From CANJBX01 sp035556735 (GTDB lineage Bacteria; Pseudomonadota; Alphaproteobacteria; Rhizobiales; Xanthobacteraceae): a stretch of 64,000 nt of DNA. The position numbers and the translations under genes were made by a program. Below the pieces are notes generated by a model that did not search any database, was not told the DNA's origin, and saw only the letters and a list, made by a program, of their open reading frames with translations. The DNA lies in contig DATMFF010000012.1 in NCBI GenBank assembly GCA_035556735.1, positions 310,001-374,000 on the forward strand, given 5' to 3'. This document shows positions 9,121 through 16,460 of this stretch, in pieces (positions within the stretch are counted from its first letter, which is position 1; every line of letters begins with the position of its first letter).

Positions 9121-11229
9121 TTGTCGCTGAGTGGCCTATATTTCCCGTCGGCCGAACGCGGGCTTCCCGCACGCACGATCCTCGGCGTCGTGGTCGTCGC
9201 CGTTCTGCTGCCGACGCTCATGGTCGCGGGGTGGCTGGCCACGCTCGCGGCCGACGCCGAACGCGCGCAGATCGAGCGCAACATCGAGCAGCATGCGCGC
9301 GAGATTTCGGTCGTGCTCGACCGCGAGGTCGCGGGCATCAAGGGGATGCTCACGGCGCTCGGCACGTCGGCGTCGCTGCACAACGGAAACCTCCAGGGCT
9401 TCCATGCCAAGGCGGTCGGGATTTCGCAGCAGTTCGGGCTGCAGATCGCGCTGTTCGACCGGCTCGAGAGGCGGCACGTCCTCAACACCGCCGCGCCCTA
9501 CGGCGCACACCTGACAAGCTATTCGTTTCCGCAGCCGCTCGTCGAGCAGATCGTCGGAACCAGGGCCCCGATCGTGACCGGCGTCATGCTCAGCCCGATC
9601 CGCAACCGTTACAGCGTGGCGGTCGTCCTGCCCGTGCGCCCCGCCCCCGATCTCGACTATCTTATCAGCGCCAGCATCGACGCCGACAAGCTTGCCGAGG
9701 TCTTCAACGTCGCGCCGCTGCAGCCGCATTACGTCGCCGCGGTCGTCGACCGTGACGGCGTGATCGTCGCGCGCTCCAGCAGGCATCACGAGCTCGTCGG
9801 CACGCGCGTGCAGCACCACAGCATTCCGCCCGGCATGCAGGGGGAGTTCGAAGGTCCCAGCGCCGACGGCGTCGACTTCCATTGGTTCTACCACCGGTCG
9901 CCCATCACCGGCTGGACCGTCCTGATCGGCGCGCCGCGCGACGTGTTCGAGCAGTCGTTCAAGCTGATGTCGAAGCTCCTGGCGGGAGCCGCCCTCGCGT
10001 TGTTCGCCGTAGGATTGACGGCGGCCTATTGCATCGGCGGCGGCTTCTCGCGCGCGGTGTCGGAAATCGGCCATGCCGCGCGCGAATTGCCGCGGCGTCC
10101 GCCGCCGCAAAGCGTCTCCTCGCATTTCCTCGAGGCCAATCGCCTGCTTGACGATCTCAAGGCGGCATCCCTCGATCTGCGCTCCACCGATGCGCAGCAG
10201 CGCTTCGCGATCGAGGCGGCGGGCATCGGCACCTGGAGCTGGGACCTTGTGAGCAGCCGCCTCATCGCCTCGCCGCGCACGTGTGAACTGTACGGGTTGT
10301 CTGCGAGCGCCGAGCCGACGATGGACTATCTCATCAGCGCGGTGCATCCGGCCGACCGCGATCTCATCCGCCAGGCGGTTCGGCGATGCTTCGCGGGCGT
10401 CGAGACCTGCGAAGCCGAGTTCCGGGTGCTGGGCGCGGACGGCAGCTCGGACCGCTGGCTCAGCCTCAAGGGCCGTGTCGAGCGCGATGCCTCGGGCACG
10501 CCGGTGAGCATCCACGGCGCGGTCCAGGACATCACGGACCGCAGGACGGGCGAGCATGAGCGGGTGGTGCTGCTGCGCCGGCTGACGTGCGCGCAGGAGG
10601 CGGAACGCCTGCGGCTTGCGCACGAGCTGCACGACCAGACCGCCCAGAGCCTGACCGCGGCGCAGCTCGAGCTCAAGCGCATCGAGGCCGAGCTCGGCCC
10701 CGGCGCGGCAACCCGCCTCGCCTGGCTGCGCAGCCAGCTCGAGGACATGGCCAAGACCGCGCACCGGATCGCCTATGAGCTGCGGCCGCCCGCACTCGAC
10801 ATCGACCTGCGGGTCGCGCTGTCCGGCCACCTCGCCGACTGGGGCGCGACCTACGGCATCTGCACGGACTTCCAGTTCAACTGCCAGCGCGCCGAAGGCA
10901 AGCGTCTTCCCGACGAGGTCAGGACCTCGGTCTACCGTATCGTGCAGGAGGCCCTCACCAACGTCGCCCGGCACGCACGCGAAGCCACGGCGGTGAGCCT
11001 CGTCGTCAATTGCCGCGACGATCTTGTGCAGGTGACGATCGAGGACGACGGGCGGGGGTTCGATCCGGGCGACGACCCGGAACGCGCGCGCCGTTCGGGC
11101 CTGGGCCTCGCGGGCATGCGCGAGCGGGCGGCGCTCGTCGGCGGGCACGTCGAGATCGAATCGTCGCCTGGCGTCGGCACGACAGTCTTCGTGCGGGTGC
11201 CGCTGCAAGAGAGGAGGCAAGTCGCGTGA
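9121..11229 (+). CDS. NarL-type sensor histidine kinase with PAS domain
   Basis: Membrane sensor kinase of about 702 residues. Order: TM1 (about 19-40), an extracytoplasmic sensor with Cache-like features, TM2 (about 285-310), a PAS/PAC domain ending in GAVQDITDR, a HisKA_3 dimerisation domain with the phospho-His in LAHELHDQTAQ (H501), and a HATPase_c with RIVQEALTNVARHA and GLGLAGMRERA. The start is uncertain. A TTG at 9121 with CGAGG upstream fits best; an upstream TTG at 8992 would add AT-richer, non-coding-looking sequence. The stop overlaps the partner regulator start by GTGA, so the two are translationally coupled. The ligand is unknown. Confidence 0.85.
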   Translation: MSLSGLYFPSAERGLPARTILGVVVVAVLLPTLMVAGWLATLAADAERAQIERNIEQHAREISVVLDREVAGIKGMLTALGTSASLHNGNLQGFHAKAVGISQQFGLQIALFDRLERRHVLNTAAPYGAHLTSYSFPQPLVEQIVGTRAPIVTGVMLSPIRNRYSVAVVLPVRPAPDLDYLISASIDADKLAEVFNVAPLQPHYVAAVVDRDGVIVARSSRHHELVGTRVQHHSIPPGMQGEFEGPSADGVDFHWFYHRSPITGWTVLIGAPRDVFEQSFKLMSKLLAGAALALFAVGLTAAYCIGGGFSRAVSEIGHAARELPRRPPPQSVSSHFLEANRLLDDLKAASLDLRSTDAQQRFAIEAAGIGTWSWDLVSSRLIASPRTCELYGLSASAEPTMDYLISAVHPADRDLIRQAVRRCFAGVETCEAEFRVLGADGSSDRWLSLKGRVERDASGTPVSIHGAVQDITDRRTGEHERVVLLRRLTCAQEAERLRLAHELHDQTAQSLTAAQLELKRIEAELGPGAATRLAWLRSQLEDMAKTAHRIAYELRPPALDIDLRVALSGHLADWGATYGICTDFQFNCQRAEGKRLPDEVRTSVYRIVQEALTNVARHAREATAVSLVVNCRDDLVQVTIEDDGRGFDPGDDPERARRSGLGLAGMRERAALVGGHVEIESSPGVGTTVFVRVPLQERRQVA

Positions 11230-11885
11230 CTCGCAACATCCGCCTGTTCCTGGCCGACGATCATCCCATCGTGCTCGCGGGCCTGCGCGAGCTGGTGCGG
11301 GGCGAGCCCGACATGGAGGTGCTGGGCGAGGCGACCGCCGGCTGGGCCGCGCTCAAGGGGATCCGCGAGCTGCAGCCGGACGTGGCGGTCATCGACATTT
11401 CGATGCCCGAGCTCAACGGCATCCTGATCGCGCGGCGGATCGCGAAGGAAGCGCCGAGTGTCCGCATCCTCGTGCTGACGTTCCATGAAGACCGCGCCTA
11501 TGTGCATCAGGCGCTGCAGGCGGGGGTGCGCGGCTACGTTCTCAAGCGCACGGCGGCGGATACCCTGCTGCACGCCATCCGCGCGGTCTATGTCGGCGGC
11601 CTTTATGTCGACCCATCCGTCGCCGGGCGCCTGTTCGAGGGCAAGGAGGGCCGCGCGGGCAAGTCGCTGGAGAACCGCCAAACCATCTCGCTGACCGACC
11701 GCGAGGCGGAGGTCCTGAAGATGGCGGCGCTCGGCTTCACCAACAAGGAGATCGCCGGGCGCCTCGGCGTCGGCATCAAGTCGGTCGAGACCTACAAGGC
11801 GCGCGGCTCCGACAAGCTCGGCCTCAAGAGCCGGGCCGAGATCGTGCGCTTTGCCTCGGCCGAAGGCTGGCTGATGGATCTCTAG
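11226..11885 (+). CDS. NarL/FixJ-family response regulator
   Basis: 219 residues: a receiver domain (acidic pocket D11/D12, phospho-acceptor D57 in AVIDISMPELNG, signalling T in VLTFHE, conserved K in YVLKRTA) followed by a LuxR-type HTH (LTDREAEVLKMAALGFTNKE, with SVETYKARGSDKLGLKSR as the recognition region). It starts with GTG at 11226 behind a strong AGAGGAGG and overlaps the kinase stop. It is the cognate regulator of the upstream kinase. The target genes are unknown. Three palindromic repeats begin immediately after its stop and may end or protect the transcript. Confidence 0.9.
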   Translation: MTRNIRLFLADDHPIVLAGLRELVRGEPDMEVLGEATAGWAALKGIRELQPDVAVIDISMPELNGILIARRIAKEAPSVRILVLTFHEDRAYVHQALQAGVRGYVLKRTAADTLLHAIRAVYVGGLYVDPSVAGRLFEGKEGRAGKSLENRQTISLTDREAEVLKMAALGFTNKEIAGRLGVGIKSVETYKARGSDKLGLKSRAEIVRFASAEGWLMDL

Positions 11886-12052
11886 AGCATGATCCCGAAA
11901 AGTGGCGGCCGGTTTTCGGACAAGATCATGCTCAGGCAATTACAGAGCATGATCCCGAAAAGTGGCGGCCGGTTTTCGGACAAGATCATGCTCAAGCAAT
12001 TACAGACCATGATCCCGAAAAGTGGCGGCCGGCTTTCGGACAAGATCATGCT
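11886..12052. repeat. Three tandem 60-bp palindromic repeats
   Basis: Three 47-base palindromes at 11886-11932, 11946-11992 and 12006-12052 repeat with an exact 60-base period. Each has outer arms AGCATGATC/GATCATGCT and inner arms CCGAAAA/TTTTCGG around a GTGGCGGCCGG centre. Units 1 and 2 are nearly identical. Unit 3 has two substitutions that weaken pairing (ACCATG at the start, GGCTTTCGG in the inner arm). This repeat type is dispersed in Bradyrhizobium-group genomes. A diverged single copy lies at 20339-20383. Confidence 0.9.
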
Positions 12053-12406
12053 CAAGACACCCGCGCCCGCGAATTTCGATCCGGTCTGACCCGCTCGCGG
12101 TCTGGGGGCGCCTTGCAACAACCGCGCGTTTGATCCGGCGCGGCGATGGTGCCGCGTCCGCGCGCGGCCATTTTTCCGTGCCGGTTCCGATTCGTAACCA
12201 AAACGTAAACGTGTCCGGGGTTGCCCTGACCGCGGCGCGGAAGCACCAGCCAAAAGTTTTAACGGTCATTGCTAGGCTGAGCCGCGCGAAAGATCGAATG
12301 CACATGAAATCAACACGTAAGGGTTCATCATCGTTAACCTCGTAGGAATGGGTATCAGGCAGAATCAGCTTCGCCACTCGCAGGACGCAGAACGCGTACA
12401 TCTGAA
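12053..12406. other. AT-richer leader upstream of the chemotaxis operon
   Basis: 354 bases with no convincing gene. The stretch 12180-12350 is clearly less GC-rich than its surroundings (for example CAAAAGTTTTAACGG near 12250) and probably carries the che operon promoter. I could not assign -35/-10 or flagellar sigma-28 boxes with confidence. Confidence 0.4.
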
Positions 12407-12946
12407 ATGACCTCTCAGCCCGCTCCCCAACCCGCAGCCGATAGCCCGCTTGCGCCGATCGATTGGCAACCCGCCGGCGCCGACCGCAATTCGTCGGATC
12501 TGGTGCAGTTCATCAGCTTCGCCATCGGCAACGATCAGTACGGCGTCGACATCATGGCCGTACGCGAGATCAAAGGCTGGTCGGAGATCACCCACCTGCC
12601 AAACCAGCCGGAATACGTGCGCGGCGTCCTCAACCTGCGCGGCGTCATCGTGCCGATCATCGACCTGCGCTGCCGCTTCGGCCAGGGCCTGACCGAGGCG
12701 ACGCCGACCCACATCGTGATCATCGTGCAGATCGGCGCGCGCCCGGTGGGCCTGCTGGCCGACCGCGTTCTGGATATCGTTTCGGTCGACAGCGCCAATA
12801 TTCAGGCCGTTCCGCGCATTGCGCAGGCCTCGCGCATCAACTTCCTGTCCGGGCTGGTGACGGTCGACGCGGCGATGATCGCGTTGATCGACCTTCCCAA
12901 CCTGCTGTCGTTCTCCGATCTCCAGAGCAAGGACCAGCCCGCCTAG
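12407..12946 (+). CDS. cheW: Chemotaxis adaptor CheW
   Basis: 179-residue CheW: a proline/alanine-rich 30-residue N-terminus, then the CheW SH3-like fold (FAIGNDQYGVDIMAVREIKG, NLRGVIVPIIDLRCRFG, VGLLADRVLDIVSV). It couples chemoreceptors to CheA. It is the first gene of the che operon, with no obvious Shine-Dalgarno before the ATG. No chemoreceptor gene is in this window, so the receptors must be encoded elsewhere. Confidence 0.93.
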   Translation: MTSQPAPQPAADSPLAPIDWQPAGADRNSSDLVQFISFAIGNDQYGVDIMAVREIKGWSEITHLPNQPEYVRGVLNLRGVIVPIIDLRCRFGQGLTEATPTHIVIIVQIGARPVGLLADRVLDIVSVDSANIQAVPRIAQASRINFLSGLVTVDAAMIALIDLPNLLSFSDLQSKDQPA

Positions 12947-13009
12947 CGTCCGTCCATCCTCGTTTCCAACCCTTCAACTTCCACCCTTTTCGGAGCGGAA
13001 AGACTTCCA

Positions 13010-13906
13010 ATGTCACCAGTTCAGCGTGGGTCGGCTGCAGCGCTTGCGCCAAGTGCGCCGGTTATCGCCGACCCCCGTCGCGAGTTCGCATTCTCCGACG
13101 CCGATTTTCAGGACCTTGCCCGGCTCGCCTACGAGCATGCGGGGATCGTGCTCGGCGAGAGCAAGCGCAATCTCGTGTACAGCCGGCTGTCGCGCCGGTT
13201 GCGGACGCTGAACCTCGACAGCTTTGCCGTCTACCGCGAATACCTCAACGAGAATGCGCGCGAGGTCGAGAACTTCGTCAACTCGATCTCGACCAACCAC
13301 ACCAAGTTCTTCCGCGAATCCCATCATTTCGACCATTTCCGCAGCCATGTCGCCGGGCACTTCGCCCAGCTCGCACGCGGCAACGCCGCGAGCCGCCTGC
13401 GCATCTGGTCCGCCGGCTGCTCGTCCGGCGAGGAGCCTTATACGATCGCTGTGGTGCTCCGCCATCAGGTCCCGGACATCGCGCGCTATGATGCGCGCAT
13501 TCTGGCGACCGACATCGACACCGACATCCTCGCCAAGGGCGTGCGCGGCGAATATCCCGCCAACGTGCTCGACGAGGTGCCGGCGGCCTATCAGGACTAT
13601 TTCGAGAAGGCGGGCGGCGCGCGCGCGGCGAGCACGGTCGTCATGGCGGAGGAAATCCGCAAGCTGATCGCCTACCGGCAGCTCAACCTGCTCGGCGCCT
13701 GGCCGATGAAGGGCCTGTTCGACGCGATCTTCTGCCGCAACGTGATGATCTATTTCGACGGGCCGACCAAGGCCAAGCTGGTCGAGCGCTTCACGCAGCA
13801 GCTCAAGCCCGGCGGCTGGCTTTACATCGGCCATTCGGAATCGCTGATCGGGTCGCATCCCGGGCTGCAGCTTGTCGGCCGCACCATCTACCGGAGAGAG
13901 CCGTGA
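13010..13906 (+). CDS. cheR: Chemoreceptor methyltransferase CheR
   Basis: 298-residue SAM-dependent glutamate methyltransferase. The N-terminal CheR helical domain (FQDLARLAYEHAGIVLGESK) is followed by the Rossmann catalytic domain with SAM motif IWSAGCSSGEEPYTIA and FDAIFCRNVMIYFD. It methylates receptor glutamates for adaptation, opposing CheB. The stop overlaps the cheD GTG by four bases. The length and motifs are standard. Confidence 0.94.
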   Translation: MSPVQRGSAAALAPSAPVIADPRREFAFSDADFQDLARLAYEHAGIVLGESKRNLVYSRLSRRLRTLNLDSFAVYREYLNENAREVENFVNSISTNHTKFFRESHHFDHFRSHVAGHFAQLARGNAASRLRIWSAGCSSGEEPYTIAVVLRHQVPDIARYDARILATDIDTDILAKGVRGEYPANVLDEVPAAYQDYFEKAGGARAASTVVMAEEIRKLIAYRQLNLLGAWPMKGLFDAIFCRNVMIYFDGPTKAKLVERFTQQLKPGGWLYIGHSESLIGSHPGLQLVGRTIYRREP

Positions 13907-14550
13907 TCACCGCAGCCGCGCTGCGCCCGGCGGCGACCGCCGGTCCCGAAGAGAGCGGCCCGAGCTCGAGCGGGCGGCGCTTCTTCGACGCCAACAATGG
14001 CGTGTGGATGGTGAAGGTATTCCCCGGCGAGTATTACGTCACCTCGCGCTCGGACGAGGTGCTGGTCACGATCCTCGGGTCCTGCGTGTCCGCCTGCATC
14101 CGCGATCCGCGCACCGGCATCGGCGGGATGAACCATTTCATGCTGGCGCAAGGCCAGTCGCAGAGCTGGGACGGGGATCCTGAGTCGGCGCGCTACGGCA
14201 ACTTCGCGATGGAGAAGCTGATCAACGAGCTGCTCAAGGCCGGCTGCTCGCGCCAGTCGCTCGAGATCAAGGTGTTCGGCGGCGGCAACGTCACCGACAC
14301 CCGAAATCTCATCGGGACGCAGAACTGCGAGTTCGTGCTGCGCTATCTCGAAAGCGAGGGTCTGCCGATCGCAGCCCAGGACCTGGGCGGACAATATCCG
14401 CGGCGTATCCATTACTACCCGTCGACCGGCCGCGTCGTGCGCCGCCTCCTGGCCGGCAGCGAGACGACCGCGATCGCGCGCGAGGAGTCGGAATACGCTG
14501 GCCGCCTGAAGTCGCGCAAGGTCGCCGGGGAAATCGAACTGTTCGAATAA
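13903..14550 (+). CDS. cheD: Chemoreceptor glutamine deamidase CheD
   Basis: 215-residue CheD. The catalytic Cys/His region is present: VTILGSCVSACIRDPRTGIGG contains the nucleophilic Cys, and MNHFMLA the catalytic His. It deamidates receptor glutamines. The GTG start overlaps the cheR stop and follows GGAGAGAGCC. Placement between cheR and cheB is typical of alphaproteobacterial che operons. Confidence 0.93.
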   Translation: MITAAALRPAATAGPEESGPSSSGRRFFDANNGVWMVKVFPGEYYVTSRSDEVLVTILGSCVSACIRDPRTGIGGMNHFMLAQGQSQSWDGDPESARYGNFAMEKLINELLKAGCSRQSLEIKVFGGGNVTDTRNLIGTQNCEFVLRYLESEGLPIAAQDLGGQYPRRIHYYPSTGRVVRRLLAGSETTAIAREESEYAGRLKSRKVAGEIELFE

Positions 14551-14565
14551 TATGGGGACGATCTG

Positions 14566-15654
14566 ATGCCTTCGCCTGTTCGAGTTCTCGTGGTGGACGA
14601 CTCCTCCCTCATGCGGCAGCTGCTTTCGACGCTGCTCGCGGAGGACCCGGAGATCGAGGTGGTCGGCACTGCGCCCGATCCGCTGGTGGCGCGCGAGCGG
14701 ATCAAGGAGCTCAATCCCGACGTGATCACGCTCGACGTCGAGATGCCGCACATGGACGGCGTCTCCTTCCTGCGCAAGATCATGACGCTGCGGCCGATGC
14801 CGGTCGTGATGATCTCGACGCTCACCCAGGCCGGCGCCGAGATCACGCTCGAGGCGCTCGAGATCGGCGCGGTCGACTTCATCGCCAAGCCCGTCAACAA
14901 CGTCGCGCAGGAACTGGCTGCGATCGCCGGCGATCTGCAGGCCAAGGTCAAGGCCGCCGCGCGCACCAAGATCGGCGCGCATCGCGCGGCCGCGGCCGCC
15001 GTGGCGCCGCGTCCCCCGCGCGCGCACAAGTTCGTGTCGTCCGGCGACAAGATCGTGCTCATCGGCGCCTCCACCGGCGGCGTCGAGGCGCTCAAGGCCG
15101 TGCTCATGGGCCTGCCGGGCGACTGTCCGCCGATCCTCATCACGCAGCACATGCCGCCGCGCTTCACCGCCGCCTTCGCCGAGCGGCTCAACCGCGAATG
15201 CCCGATGACCGTCTCCGAAGCCAGGCAGGACGACGTCGTCGAGCAGGGCCACGTCTATATCGCACCCGGCTCGCATCACCTCGAACTGGTGCGCAAGGGG
15301 ACCGGCTTCGCCTGCGCCATCAACGAGGGCCCGCCGGTGTCGGGCCATCGCCCGTCCGTCGACGTGCTGTTCCGCTCGGGCGTGCGCAGCGCCGCCGCGA
15401 AGGCGGTCGGCGTGATCCTCACCGGCATGGGCAAGGACGGCGCCGATGGCCTGGTCGAGCTGCGCCGCTCGGGCGCGGTGACCATCGGCCAGGACGAGGC
15501 AACCGCGCTGATCTATGGCATGCCGCGCGTCGCGTTCGAGCGCGGCGGCGTCGCCAAGCAGCTCCCGCTCTCGCACGTCGCCGACGCGATCCTCGACGCC
15601 TGCGGCGTGCCGCATCCCGCACACGACAGTTCGCACGCCCGCAAGGCAGGTTGA
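14566..15654 (+). CDS. cheB: Chemotaxis methylesterase CheB
   Basis: 362 residues. The receiver domain is at about 1-125 with D11/D12 and phospho-acceptor D57 in TLDVEMPHMDG. An Ala-rich linker leads to the methylesterase domain with the catalytic Ser in LIGASTGGVEALK, His in LITQHMPPRF and Asp in TGMGKDGADG. It removes methyl groups from receptors when phosphorylated by CheA. All active-site residues are intact. It starts 15 bases after cheD. Confidence 0.94.
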   Translation: MPSPVRVLVVDDSSLMRQLLSTLLAEDPEIEVVGTAPDPLVARERIKELNPDVITLDVEMPHMDGVSFLRKIMTLRPMPVVMISTLTQAGAEITLEALEIGAVDFIAKPVNNVAQELAAIAGDLQAKVKAAARTKIGAHRAAAAAVAPRPPRAHKFVSSGDKIVLIGASTGGVEALKAVLMGLPGDCPPILITQHMPPRFTAAFAERLNRECPMTVSEARQDDVVEQGHVYIAPGSHHLELVRKGTGFACAINEGPPVSGHRPSVDVLFRSGVRSAAAKAVGVILTGMGKDGADGLVELRRSGAVTIGQDEATALIYGMPRVAFERGGVAKQLPLSHVADAILDACGVPHPAHDSSHARKAG

Positions 15655-15680
15655 TCCGACAAGCCCTCGAAGTGGATACG

Positions 15681-16445
15681 ATGATGAATGGTGCAACGGC
15701 AGACGCGCTCAAGCTGGGTCCGGTCCTCGACCTTGCCGCCGCCGAAGGCCTGCTTGCGACGCTCAAGCAGCGCGCACAGGCGGCCGCAGGGACGCGCATC
15801 GACGCATCGGCGGTCGATCTGCTGACGCTGCCGTGCATCCAGGTCATCCTCGCTGCCGCCAAGGGCGGGCACAAGATCGCGGTCATCGATCCGTCCGAGG
15901 CCTTCACCGCCGCCTTCGCCGATCTGGCGCTCGACTGGCCGCGCGACGACGTGCCTCTTGATGAGGCGCCCGCTGCCGAAGCCGCGCCGTCCGATGCGCC
16001 CGCTCCGGCGGCCGAATTGTCCCAAGCGCCGGCGGATGATCCGCCGGCCGCTCCTGCCGCTCCAACCCAAGATGCCGCGATGACCAAAAGAATCCTGACG
16101 ATCGACGATTCCAAGACCATTCGCGACATGCTGCGCATGACGCTGGCCGGCGCGGGCTTCGAGGTGCTGCAGGCCGTCGACGGCCAGGACGGCGTCGAGG
16201 TGATGGACCGCGAGAAGGTCGATCTCGTGATCACCGACATCAACATGCCGCGCATGAACGGCTACGAGGTCGTCCGCCACCTGCGCGGCAACCCCAATCA
16301 CAAGAGCCTGCCGATCCTCGTGCTCACCACGGAGAGCGACAGCGACAAGAAGAACCTCGCGCGCGAGGCCGGGGCGACCGGATGGATGGTCAAGCCGTTC
16401 GATCCCGACCGTCTGGTCGAGACGGTGCGCAAGGTGATTCCGTAA
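15681..16445 (+). CDS. STAS-receiver fusion protein (CheY-like)
   Basis: 254 residues in one uninterrupted frame. Residues 1-90 form a STAS-like domain (LDLAAAEGLLATLKQRA, DASAVDLLTLPCIQVILAAA). Residues 91-133 are a Pro/Ala/Asp linker. Residues 134-254 are a complete CheY receiver (ILTIDDSKTIRDMLRMTL, phospho-acceptor D186 in VITDINMPRMNG, LTTES, WMVKPFDPD). The internal ATG at 16080 would be a normal CheY start, but it has no Shine-Dalgarno and no stop precedes it, so a fusion is preferred. It lies between cheB and cheA, so CheA is the likely phosphodonor. Internal initiation of a short CheY form is possible. Confidence 0.85.
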   Translation: MMNGATADALKLGPVLDLAAAEGLLATLKQRAQAAAGTRIDASAVDLLTLPCIQVILAAAKGGHKIAVIDPSEAFTAAFADLALDWPRDDVPLDEAPAAEAAPSDAPAPAAELSQAPADDPPAAPAAPTQDAAMTKRILTIDDSKTIRDMLRMTLAGAGFEVLQAVDGQDGVEVMDREKVDLVITDINMPRMNGYEVVRHLRGNPNHKSLPILVLTTESDSDKKNLAREAGATGWMVKPFDPDRLVETVRKVIP

Positions 16446-16460
16446 GGCTGAGGTCGGGAC

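Noticed and set aside
9136..11220. 694-codon minus-strand open frame opposite the sensor kinase
   Set aside because: Arg/His/Asp-rich composition without domains; it is the shadow of the NarL-type kinase.
11886..12052. CRISPR array
   Set aside because: Three units only, 47-base palindromic repeats with 13-base near-identical spacers and no cas genes. This fits a palindromic repeat family instead.
16080..16445. Separate cheY gene starting at the internal ATG
   Set aside because: No stop codon separates it from the STAS frame and no Shine-Dalgarno precedes it. Kept only as a possible internal start.
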